From assembly GCA_025345505.1 (NCBI GenBank), contig JANVCC010000018.1, positions 39,729,242 through 39,793,241 of the forward strand: DNA of 64,000 bases, read 5' to 3'. The translations under genes and the position numbers were made by a program. Under the pieces are notes generated by a model. The model had not been told where the DNA came from. It saw only the letters and a program-made list of their open reading frames with translations, and searched no databases. This document shows, one piece after another, positions 48,331 to 59,475 of the stretch. Position 1 is the stretch's first letter. Each line of letters begins with the position of its first letter. Origin of the DNA: Todiramphus chloris collaris (taxonomy: Eukaryota > Chordata > Aves > Coraciiformes > Alcedinidae).

Positions 48331-49030
48331 TGTAAGTAAAATTCTTTGGAAATGGGGCTTCTATAGTTTCAAAAATCTTGCTGGTGCTCCCTAAACTATG
48401 GTGCTATTATTGTAGTGTACATTTTTCAGACTGTTTGGTACATACTGTAATTTGATATCCTCTTACACACATTAGCTGGATACAGTTTCATTCATGTCCA
48501 AATTGTTCATCTGTTTATGCCAAATTAAGTCAAGGCTCAGTTCTCAAGAGACCAATATTACTGTGTGTAGCTTAGCCCATAGCTCACAGTTTAGAAAAAT
48601 GATGAGTCAGGTTCATGTCCTTCCTCTACTGTGATCATCTGACTACATGGGTCCCAATTTCGTAACATGTCCTAGTTAGCAAACTAGAGGATCACTAACA
48701 TCTGTTTTATTACCAGGGACTTGGTACATATCAGAAGAAGAGGAACTGAAAGAAGAAAAATGCTTTGGGACTTGCTATACTCTGGTAATTAAAATTACAC
48801 GTTATGATGCGAAAGATTCAGTTTGCAGCCTGCATCAGTTGTTTTTTGTTCTTCCAGATTGGAGTAGATTTACTGGGAGAAATATAAGATAGGGCTGTCT
48901 AATTTACATCTCTTAAATATACTGATGACTATCCTCTCATTCTTCTTGAATGGCACCTTCATTTCACACATTCCAAGTCTCATGGGTGGGATTCATCCCA
49001 TATTACCTGAAATTCATCCCGCTTGACTTA

Positions 49031-49090
49031 TGTATGTTTATATTTGCATACATACACATGTGCCTACATACGTATACATGCATACACATC
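49031..49090. repeat. Degenerate CATA/TACA repeat
   Basis: Runs of CATACATACACATG and CATACGTATACATGCATACACAT. A decayed tetranucleotide microsatellite. Confidence 0.7.
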
Positions 49091-49739
49091 TTCAAAACAT
49101 CTGAGGAAAATAATGGTTTAATTACTTCTTTGTTGTGTACTAGCTAGGTGATGGAAGCTCAAGCTAAAAGCTAGTGTCCCCTGTGTCTCTTCATCTTGTA
49201 ACTTCATGGCATCTGAAACACGTCATTCCCATGAAAAGAAATGAAGGTCCATGCAAAGTGTGCCTCTTTGGATACACTGAAACAGGGTCCTTCCCAAATC
49301 ATTCCTCCAATATCAGATTTGTGTATTAAAAACTTAAGTGATGAAGAGATACATTAAGTACATTGTTGTTTAAGCAGTACTTCTTGTATTAATTCCAGTT
49401 AACACTAGGAAAATGTTTTAGGCCTGGTTTGTTTGTTTTCCTGCTTGTTTGTTTTTCTCCTCAGATAAATATTCCATAGGAGTTTAATTCTATCCTAAGG
49501 AAAAGTCTTATACAAAGCTTGTGTAGAAGAAATATCTAGTACACAAATGGCATATAGGCTGTGCACAGCACTTCTGTCACACAGTGGATTTTAGTCCTGT
49601 TTTATATTGCCAGACAACCCTTGAAATATTTCTATTGTAGTCTAATGATTTTTGTATTAAATCCATTACCACATAAATATGTATCAGGACAAAGCCATGG
49701 GCAGATGCTCTAGAGACAATAGAAAGTTAATGGACCCTA

Positions 49740-49825
49740 TCTTTAGTTGATGTCAAATACTGTAGCTCCACCAAAATCAATACAGTTTTACTGGCTTATG
49801 CCAGCTGTGGGTCTGGTGCCAGGGC
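49740..49825. repeat. Possible ancient amniote interspersed repeat fragment
   Basis: ACTGTAGCTCCACCAAAATC and CAATACAGTTTTACTGGC, then TTATGCCAGCTGTGGGTCTGG, resemble in order a diverged old repeat that typically has ACTCCATTGAAGTCAATGGA followed by TTTACACCAGC...GATCTGG. Identification is from memory of the pattern only. Confidence 0.33.
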
Positions 49826-51698
49826 TCAGCCTTGATGAACGTCATGCATGATGCAGTGTCAGGAACTGCACTGTTGGAAGCAGTAAGCCTCACCCTGCAT
49901 TTTTTTATTCAGGATGCAAGATACACAGTTTTCATTCTATGCTTTCTTTTTAACTCAACAGGATATGTGGCATGAATTTAGTAAGGGTTACAGAATTGCT
50001 TTTTGAGATAATATGTCTTTCTTTGTGGTTGGACCCAAATTCCATTCCTGATGAAGCCAATGAACATTTATAGCAAAGCCGTTTCACCATTTTAGCTTCA
50101 GTTTTACAAGTCTTTGTATTTTATTAGCTTTTTTTGAAGCTCCAGATCCTCTGATTAGTCAGTCTCAATCTCTATTTAAAACCAGCATGTTTTAATTTGT
50201 CATTTAGTCCCTGAAGACTTTAGTCTATAAAAGTAAGTATAAATAATTCCTTCAAAAAACCCTTCATGATTATAAACTGCGTTCAGGAGTTGGGAAACTT
50301 GAATTGTGATTTTGTAATTATTTGGGATTGACATTTTCTTTCATACTGATTCACTGATATGACAAATAGCACATTGAATACAGCTGCCTAAGGAGGATCC
50401 AGAAGGTATTGCCTTTCAACTGCACAGGAATAATTCACTGGGCTTCCTGATGTCTCTGAGCATGTGTGTGGAGGATTTTGCTTTTAAGAGAGTTGGAGGG
50501 TTTATTCACACCTCTTACCTAGCAGTTGTGTCTGACATCCTAGTGATGTGTAGGAAAAGAAGAATATAACTCTGATGAATATTCATGTCTGATGAATAGT
50601 TTTAACATTTCCACAGCTGGACTCTGACTGAGCAATCACAGCAGCAGTCAGAAAGTAATATACGTGAAATGAAGCTATTTTCAGGATGTATTTTCTAAAT
50701 CAAATTGCCAAATGAATGCTGATAGCTATGGATCAAATACTGTAGACTGCAGTAAATAGGCTTATACTGCATGAGCAAGCACAAGTAGATATGAGACTAT
50801 TTTGCACACAATGATTCTGTTTATATAAACAGTACTATTCTTGTCAAAAACATTATGCAACACCTGTAAGCAATGTCATCAGACTGTTGTGAACAAGAGT
50901 TTCTATGTCAATGAAACATCAATGTCTACAGTCAGGAAAATGGGTATCTTTTATCTGAGTACATTTTTTTTTTTTTTTAATAGATTGGTTATATTAACTG
51001 AACTAATTGTTCTCCCTTGTATGTTGAATTAGGCAGAAAAAGCTGCCTCTTTTTTGTTAGAAAGGAACTGCTACTGTTAGGTCTACAATCATGTTAGAAA
51101 TAAGTATATTAATCAGTCAACAGAAAACGGCTTATCTGAAATTACTCATACTGATAGTGAAGTTTCCAGATGATAGTAATAAATAAAAATTAAAAATTAA
51201 AAAGAAAGAGAAGAATAAAGGAAAGATATACAAGGAATAATCTAGTAGAGTTTTCATTCATAATTAAGACAAAGTCTCTTCCGTACTCTGTAGTCCCTTG
51301 TTCTCAGATGAGAAAGGCCATGCTACCATAACAAGGACAGAGCTCATCAAAGGGAACTGGTGTCATAGGTATCATTAATTACAGATCAAGTCTGAAGCAC
51401 ATTGACCAAGATCAACTTTAAGATATGTATTAAAAAATTTTTAATGGTAACAATCTTCTTTTTCTTCTAAGTATCAAATTTTTCTTAATGAAGAATAGTC
51501 TTCTGATTTTTTTCAAGAGATTCAAATACAGATAATATTCCATTATTAATGACATGTTACTCTCCAAATCCTGTGGGATTTGTGCTTCACTAGGCTGTTC
51601 TGTTTTCAATACCTATTACTTCAATGAACTTTAAGATCTGGGGTAATGATTTTCCTGGTGAGCTCTACCCCAGGTTAAGCATTTTTTATAGCATTTCA

Positions 51699-51760
51699 AC
51701 AAAAAAACAAACAAAACAAAAAAAACAAAACAAAAAACCCCAAACAAACAAAAAATAAAA
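51699..51760. repeat. (CAAA)n / A-rich low-complexity tract
   Basis: About 60 bases of A with regularly spaced single or clustered C (ACAAACAAAACAAA...CCCCAAACAAACA). No G within the core. Its minus strand produces a Phe/Val-rich chance frame. Confidence 0.9.
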
Positions 51761-54700
51761 GTGCCAGATGTTTCCTGGGATGTGAGGGAGAAAGGGAAAA
51801 GAGATTTTTGTTTCCCCACATGAAAAAATCTGGAGACTTTTAAATAAAAGGCATCACAATTCAGAGCAGAGATTTGAAATTAGGCAAGGGTATGGTCTTC
51901 ATGAAAACCAACCCATGTTTTTTCATTATGTACATCTTTTAGGAACACCATTTCCCACATACACAGGATAACTTTGGAAGAACTTAATTTCCTCAGTCTT
52001 ATTTTGAATTTGTATATTGTGTGAGCACCTATTAGTGCTGGAAAAATAGGGGTGCAGACATATATATGTCATGAAAATGGTGACTGGGATGAAATTCCAT
52101 TTGAAATGGACATCATAAGGTTATAATCCCCCTGGAGACAAAGAAGCAAAATCTTTAGTTAGCCCTTTAAAATATTTTTTTTATCACTTATTATTACTAT
52201 AATAAATGAACAAGCAGATGATAATGTTATATGGGACAGACAGTTCTTGTGAAAACATGAGTACTCACTCATGAGGAGTAAGAAATCCTTTTTATGTTTT
52301 TGCTGTTTTAAATGTAATCAGCTGTTTAACTGTAACCAGCTGTTTTACTAATCTGATAAAATAGTATTTTTGTCATCCTTAGCAATGCACCTTGACCATT
52401 TTAAATAGAAGATTAAAATATTTTAAATTATATGCACCTGAATTTAGAGATTCTAACTTCAGAAATGAAATGTAAGTTTATTTTTCACACTGGAGTAAAG
52501 GAAAGAAAGAAACAGAACAAAGATTATTATATCTGTCAGCTGCATAAAGACAGAAAAGTTTTCTGACTTCAGTAAAAAAGTAAACCCAAACTGAACCAAA
52601 TAAAACAATAAAAGCAGTAAAAAGCTATTATTGAATTTAAAGTCAATACTGCTTTTATAAATAAGGCAAAAATTGCACAAGTGAAAAACTCAGACAGAGA
52701 TGTATAACAATGATGTATGTTTGAATTATGCTCAAATATCCCAATAGCCTTACCTAGTTTACTTGAATGATGGACATTTTTAAGCTTTTGATGTAAAATA
52801 GTAAAAGAGAAAAAAGTTTTTTATCATGTTATGTCCATTCCTGCCAAATTATCTTCTACTCTAAGACAGTCAGAAGCTTGTCATGGTTGTGTACGTTGCT
52901 TAGGATGGGAGTATTCACATGAGGTTCCTCCTGTGTAATTTTGAGACAGAGTATTGTTTTAGAAGGAAAAGTAATAATTATAATGATAAAATACCCCAAC
53001 TACAGAATGTTACTGAGAGAAATTACAGACTAGGAAATTTATTATCTGAAACAGAAGCATGGGGCTATATTGTTTCCTATGTGGATTCATGAGTTCTTGT
53101 CTTTCTTCTAATGCAACATTTACTACATTTTAAACACTCAGCTCTTCATTTCTGAAACTACATTTGATTTCTGTTAGAAAACAGGACAGGAGCAAGCTAT
53201 CAACAGGGACAGTCAATAGCTATAAGCTGTATCTCTTTGCAATCCTATTCTTTAGGTTACACTGTTTCTAAAATGCTTTTAACTGTTTAATGAACTGGTT
53301 TTATGAGCTGGTACATGCTGAATGCTTTTAAGTGTAAATCAAACAAAGCAAATTTTACTTCGGAATAAAAAAAACCTCTTATGCTAAATTTAACTCTGAG
53401 ACTTGTTCTACCGGTTGCCTTAAAAATAATCTCTTTAAGCTTTCTTTTTGTTGTTGATGCTGTTACCATTTTAGCCAGAAGGATTTAATTGAAGAATAAG
53501 CTATGAAGTTGTAAGAGGATGAAGAATGAAGGTCACAGCCTTTCTATTGTGTCTCTATATTACTCAGTGCCTCAAACTAGCTCCTGGGATAAAGCCTGTT
53601 TCTGCAAAAAATTTCTTTACAGTGATCTTTTATTTGCTGTCCTTATAATGTAATTATAACTGAAATTCTGCAGTTCGACTGTGTAGTTTGGGTAAATGTT
53701 GAACTGTCTAGGTTAAAGTAGAAAGGGTGTAGGATGTAAAGAGAGATAAATATGAATGCCTTTCTCAGAAATCAGGGCTGCAGTGAGGAGACAAGGAAAA
53801 GACACTCAAAAGGAAAAAAGATGAACCAAGAAAGTAGAAGAGTCCTGGAATTAACAGAAAGTTTCAGTATGGGTGAATTTTAAAGTGTTAAAACAACAGA
53901 TGTCTATAGGAAATGCTTTAATCAGGAGAGCAGGTGAATGTGGCAGGTACCTTAGCTCTAAAAGCTGCAATGCCCTTCATTTCTTATGCCAGGATGCGTA
54001 GCTACACTGCAGAATAATTTCTGACTTTCACATTATAAACTAGCACACTACTTAAAAAAAGTAAATTTATAATCAGATTCTGACAGTATTTAGCATGTGT
54101 TGGATGCAGGCAAATAAAACAGATACCAAGGGATCTGAAATTATGGTACTGGCTACTTGTCTGTTTAAAGCTGCTAGGTAAAGATGAACAAATGAGTAAG
54201 TATCTATGACCTCTGTTTTTCATGTGGCTTTTATGTCAGTTTAGGCTATCCATTTCTGTTGTCTTGGCAAACTAAAAAATTACTATGGCAATTGTCTCAT
54301 GGTTGCTGAGCTCCATGCTGGTCCAGGACACTGAACTTTAACATATTGTCACATGCAGGCTTGTTGAAAGTTTCTTGTTGCAGTACATTTCCTTAATGTG
54401 AGAAGTATCAGTGACAGTTTGATAGATTTTAGAGATTCTCTGGAATTCATTTCCATGCTAGTATTACATAAAGCCATTACAAAAGTCATTCCTGTACTAG
54501 TAATTCAATCATGGTATTGCTAGGGATAGGCAGGCAGTGTAGCACTTTCAGGGTTTCCATCACAACTTTCCTGAAGTTCTTGTGTTTCCACTTTCAGTTT
54601 CATTTCTTGCCATCATAGGAATCTCCTCCCCACTTTCTTCCTAGGTGAAGACTTCCAGAAATTTCCATGTATGATCCTACATCTTTTCTCCAAAGTTCTC

Positions 54701-56735
54701 AGCTGGTTTTGTTTGGTTATTTCTGCCCATACTCTGTGAATTCTTCATGGAATGAATTCAGCTTAATAGCAGACTTTTAGAAACTCCTGTTTCTTGAATG
54801 AAGAAAATAAGAAATTCCAAGGTGGAACTGCATTGCCAAACCTTATTAAAATCCTCCCCAGATTCAGGTGGATTCATAGCTGCATTTAGACTCTTGAAAG
54901 CATTGAGTTTCTTTTGATATTGCTTTTCTTTAAACCCTGCAGTATATTTCACAAGTTGAACATATAAAGTGTCCTTTTTCTTTCCCATTGAAATCAAGAC
55001 TGAAACTGTTAGTGGGTTAGTAAATTAAGCTTCCTGAAAAAGACACAAAGCACCACTTCCAAGTATTTCATCAAATTCAGGTTCCTATTAACCACAATTT
55101 CTAAACCTTTCTAACAAGCGGCTTCTGGTTTCTATTAAAAACTCCTGTGAAAACCTGCAACTAAATTAATGGAACATTGTATTGCTAGATACTGTCTGTA
55201 TAACATTTTTGAAGTTTGCATAGCCTCAGGACTTATTTTTTTTAAACCTGACTGTAAAGATTTCTAAAGTTCATGCAAATATCCACTTAGTGCCTGATGA
55301 AGGTTCTTATGGGTTGAAAAGGGGGAAAAAAAACCCCAACCCAAATCAGATTTTTCATGGCTATGAATCTTACTCTTTTTTTGTATGAATTCTTCAGCTT
55401 ATGACTTAAGAGTCTGACCTGAGAGTTTTCCACTTGGAAGTATTGATCATATAAATCTTAAGTCACTGGATTAATAGGTGTAAAATGTGAGTGACCTTAT
55501 TCATGAATTGATAAAGTTTCAGGTCACAAAGGACTGTCTAGTCTGATCTTCTGAAGATCACAGGTCATTACATTTTTCTCAAGATATTCCTATTAAAAAT
55601 CCAAATATCTTAGTTTGACTGGAGTTCATCACTCCCCAAATAGACAACAGCACTACGTCCATACCTAGTCTTGGGAAAATTGGTCTTTTGGGTCTTCAGG
55701 ATGGCTATATGTCATACTTTGTATTTGGGTAAGGCTTTTCAAGTAGCCCTATTCACACTCAGCCTCTTTTACATATAGTAGGCCTAAAAAAAAATTAAAA
55801 TTAAAAAATAAAAAAAAGGTGCACAACAAGTACAAGAGTATACCATTTGTCATGCTTTCTTTTTCAATGTCACACTAGCAAATGTGCTGTATCCATTAAC
55901 CTTTTTCCAACAAGCAGAAGGTAAGCTAGTTAACATTTGACAGCTTTACAGTGTCTATTGACTTCTAATGAAAAATTCACCACTACAAGATATTTTCCTT
56001 ATATCTACTTCATACAGTTTGTCACTGAGACAGCCCTTAAAATACTCATGTTTTGCTTTCCCAGATTCCCCTACTCCTTTAGCAAACACAAGCATACATT
56101 ATTGTGATGATTTATTTACTACATGAGCTTTAATTTGTTTGCTCTAAGTTCACTCTGTGAAGAAGATGACTTTCAAGTTGTTAGCTGATAGCATATGCTG
56201 TATAAAACATGCATTTTTTTGCTTGGTCCTATCCAGTAGTTGGCTGGGCCTCTGTCAGACTGCTGGATGCAGTGAATACTCTTTGTGTAGAAAGGTTAAT
56301 GGGTACAACATGTCCTTCTTGCACCCTGGAGAGCATACAGCACGTTCCCAAAATTACAGGAAGATTAAAACCAGTGATAGTATCATCGAATGTGTGTGTG
56401 AGGATGCAGGTGCTCTAATGATAAGTTTGTGGCAGAGTCTCAAAGGGGAGAAGTTTGAGAGCAATTCCCACTCCATGGTGTAATCAATCATTGGACTAGT
56501 ATATAATTAATACACCAGGAATATCACATAGTAATTTTCCTTTTCAGAAAGATTAACTGTATTTTCAAGGTAGCTCAGCAGTCCTAGTGTCTACCTGATA
56601 TATCTATTATTAAAAGAAAAGAAGAAAAATAAGCTACAAAAAATAAGTTGTTAAACACTCCCAGAAATAAAAGAACATACAATGTAAGGTAACAGTAACT
56701 TTGCTTCACTGTTTAAGTTTCAAGTGTATGAAAGA

Positions 56736-57450
56736 ATTCATAGAATCACAGAATCATAGAATGGAGGGTTTGGAAGGACCTCTGGAGGTCATCGAGTCCA
56801 ACCCCTCTGTCAGAGCAGGATCACCCAGGGCAGGCCACACAGGAACAGATCCAGGTGGGTTTTGAAAATTTCTAGAGAAGGAGACTCCATAACCTCCCTG
56901 GACAGCCTGTTCCAGTGCTCTGTCACTCTCACAGTGAAGAAGTTTTCCCTCATATTGAGGTGGAACTTCCTGTGTTCCAGTTTGTGACCATTGACAACTC
57001 ATCCTATCACAGGGCATCACTGAAAAGATACTGACCCCTTCAACTTGACACCCACCCTTCAGATATTGGCAAACATTAGTAAGAACCCCTAGAAGTCTTC
57101 TGCACACTTAACAGCCCCAGGTCTCTCAGCCTAGCCTCATAAAAGAGATGTTCCAGTCCCTTAATCATCCTTGTACCTCTCCATTGGACCCTCTCTAGTA
57201 TTTCCCTGTCCCTCTTGAACTGGGAAGACCAGAACGGGACACAATACTCCAGATGTTGTCTCAATAGGGCAGAGTAGAAGGGGAGGAGAACATCTCTTGA
57301 CCTGCTGAATGCACTCTTAAAATTCACCCCAGAACACCACTGACCTTTTTGGCAACAAGGGCATATTGCTGTTCCATGGATAACTTATTGTCTGCCAGGA
57401 CTCCGAGGTTGTTCTTCATGGAGCTGCTTTGCAACAGGTCAACACCTGGG
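56736..57450 (-). mobile_element. CR1 LINE fragment: C-terminal RT region and 3' UTR
   Basis: The + strand begins ATTCATAGAATCACAGAATC plus ATAGAATGGAGGGTTTGGA, the antisense of the repeated CR1 tail. It continues through the 3' UTR (TTGAAAATTTCTAGAGAAGG, CTGGACAGCCTGTTCCAGTG). The minus frame 57076-57327 reads SRDVLLPFYSALLRQHLEYC, then VPFWSSQFKRDREILERVQ and MIKGLEHLFYEARLRDLGL, which is the C-terminal part of ORF2. It is 5' truncated at about 57450. The tail is well preserved, with three units, and the copy is less broken than its neighbours, so it may be among the younger insertions. Confidence 0.9.
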
Positions 57451-59036
57451 GAGCTTGCTTTCTCCCATCTGTCTTTCTTTTTCACAGATATAAAATGTCA
57501 GAGACAAAAAATAAAATAAAAAAAAAAGCAGGTCTCTTACTCTGAGTGTCTGCAAACTTACTACTAATATCAAATGTAGTATCAAGGCAGGTTATCAAGA
57601 TACTTGCCTTTTTGAAGGGAGTCACATGATCTGTATGTTTACCATAGACTGATGAATAGTTAAATCTTTGCTGTGGATTGCATTTCATGCAGTTTGTAGA
57701 GGACACATACCCAGCTGCACTTCATACAACTACACATGTACCAGCATGACAATCCCCAGCATAGTAACATCCAAAACCACGAACAATGCTGTAGAATGAC
57801 ATTAAAGATTGGAAGGCTTGTTTGCAATTAGTCTGGATTCCTAAGGACTTACTTGTGGCAAACTTGGCTTCTTTCCATTTTCTGAGTTTTCTTATCTGTG
57901 ATCTAATTTGCTTTTTACTTCCTTTAATTACAATAACATATGCTTTTGGTTACTCATATATATACTAAATTGCATATTATTCTATTTCTAATATTTATTC
58001 ACATGCTGTTTTCTATGTCATTTTATACCAGACCATAAACTTAGATCTTCTTGAGAGCTGAGTCCAAACATTAGATCTGCAGCAGTAGCTGCTTATAACA
58101 ACAGCTCACCAGTCTTACCCAGTTGCTTTGGAAACTGTCCCATCCTAACAGACCCAGAAGATGAGGTCTGTATTTATTCTTCTCTTGGCTACTTATGAGC
58201 TATGCAGCTACTAGTAGAGAATGCTACAGCTTGTCTTTTCAACAGCATGACAGATGACAGATATGTCTTTGCTCTCTATTCATCTTCCTAACCCAGGGAT
58301 TGCAGTTCATGATTTAAAATATCTACAGCTCCAGCAAGACCACAAAAATACAGGTCATGAGGTACAAATCTGCTTTATTGATGCAGCAGATAGGGCAAAG
58401 GGGGCATCTCTTTGTCAAACAAAACATTTCTATATGCTGGCTTTGTATAGTAGAATACATTACACATGCAAGGCATGATTCTTTGACCATTATTCTTCTG
58501 ATATTACAGCCATGTGCCTATATGAACTGGGGGGAGGGGGCAATTTAAAAAGATGAAAGAGGTAGCCACTGTAGAGGAAGAAACAAAGGGGTGATGACCA
58601 TTGCTTAATGAGATATTAGGATATTCTGATAATACTTATATGTACACTATAAAAAATACATTTAGTGGGACAATGTATGGTAGAATGTAGTTTTGGAACT
58701 CATTCCTTGAGATATGTATATCCTAGAGAAATAAAAGTATCTAATACTCCATACAAAGTTTTATACTCTTCTTTTCTTGAGATCTCACATAACTTATTTA
58801 TGATGAGCAGGCCCATTCTTTTTCCACATGGATATTTCATTGTATTATATATACACAAATCCAAAAGTTAAAACTCTTCACAAAATTGCTCTGAAGCATC
58901 AAATGTATTAAAGATTAATGATTCTTGACCTTGACTGCTCATTCAACACAAAACCTTACATGTTAGGCTCACAAATTTTAATATTATAGCACAGAAAATT
59001 TTGTATTCTAAAGCTTCATTGTTTCTTTGTTATCAG
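57451..59036. other. Unassigned noncoding DNA between two same-strand CR1 copies
   Basis: AT-rich with no recognised feature. Frames at 58254-58478 and 58665-58871 have no motif. A G-rich patch (GGGGGGAGGGGG, about 58529-58540) stands out. Confidence 0.5.
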
Positions 59037-59475
59037 ATTCACAGAAACATAGATGGGTTGAGTTCAGAAGGGGCTTCTGGAGATCATCTGGCCCAACCCC
59101 CCTGTTCAAGCAGGGTCACCTAGACCCAGTTGCCCACAACCATGCCTATATATATATTTTTTTTAATACCTTTAAGGATGGTGATTCCATAACCTCTCTG
59201 AGCAGCCATTACCAGAGCTCCACCACTCTCACAATAGAAAAGTTTTTGTCTGGTGTTCAAATTGAATGTGTGTTCCAGTGTGTGCCCTTTGCCTCTTATC
59301 CTGTCACTGGGCATAACTGAAGAGAGTCTGCCTCCACCCTCATTGCGCCTTCCTTTCAGCTATTTCTATACATTGATAAGATCCTCCTGAGACTTCTCTT
59401 GTCCAAATAGAACAGTCACAAATCTCTCAGCTTTTCATCATTTGTGAGGTGCTACAGTCCCTTTACATAATTCTA
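59037..59475 (-). mobile_element. CR1 LINE 3' fragment, diverged
   Basis: The + strand shows ATTCACAGAAACATAGATGG, then TTCTGGAGATCATCTGGCCC and AACCCCCCTGTTCAAGCAGG, followed by the antisense 3' UTR and the extreme C-terminal coding region (CCATAACCTCTCTGAGCAGC, CCAGTGTGTGCCCTTTGCCT). A TA-plus-T tract (about 59149-59166) interrupts it. The copy fades out around 59475. Confidence 0.82.
59149..59166. repeat. TA/T microsatellite grown inside a CR1
   Basis: TATATATATATTTTTTTT-type tract replaces ordinary CR1 3' UTR sequence, so it arose after insertion. Confidence 0.7.

Larger units (their letters stand above)
45764..56735. other. Long unassigned stretch, probably intergenic or intronic
   Basis: No gene, RNA gene or young transposon recognised over about 11 kb. 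Separate entries or findings cover a CA microsatellite (46789-46826), possible conserved elements (46930-47130), a T19 run (47615-47633), two possible ancient repeat fragments (48190-48330 and 49740-49825) and A/C-rich low complexity (51699-51760). The 132-codon frame at 47737-48135 and the 108-codon frame at 56157-56483 have no motif. Confidence 0.45.

Noticed and set aside
56157..56483. 108-codon + frame with several Cys residues
   Set aside because: No signal peptide, spacing pattern or family resemblance that I can support; single isolated frame.
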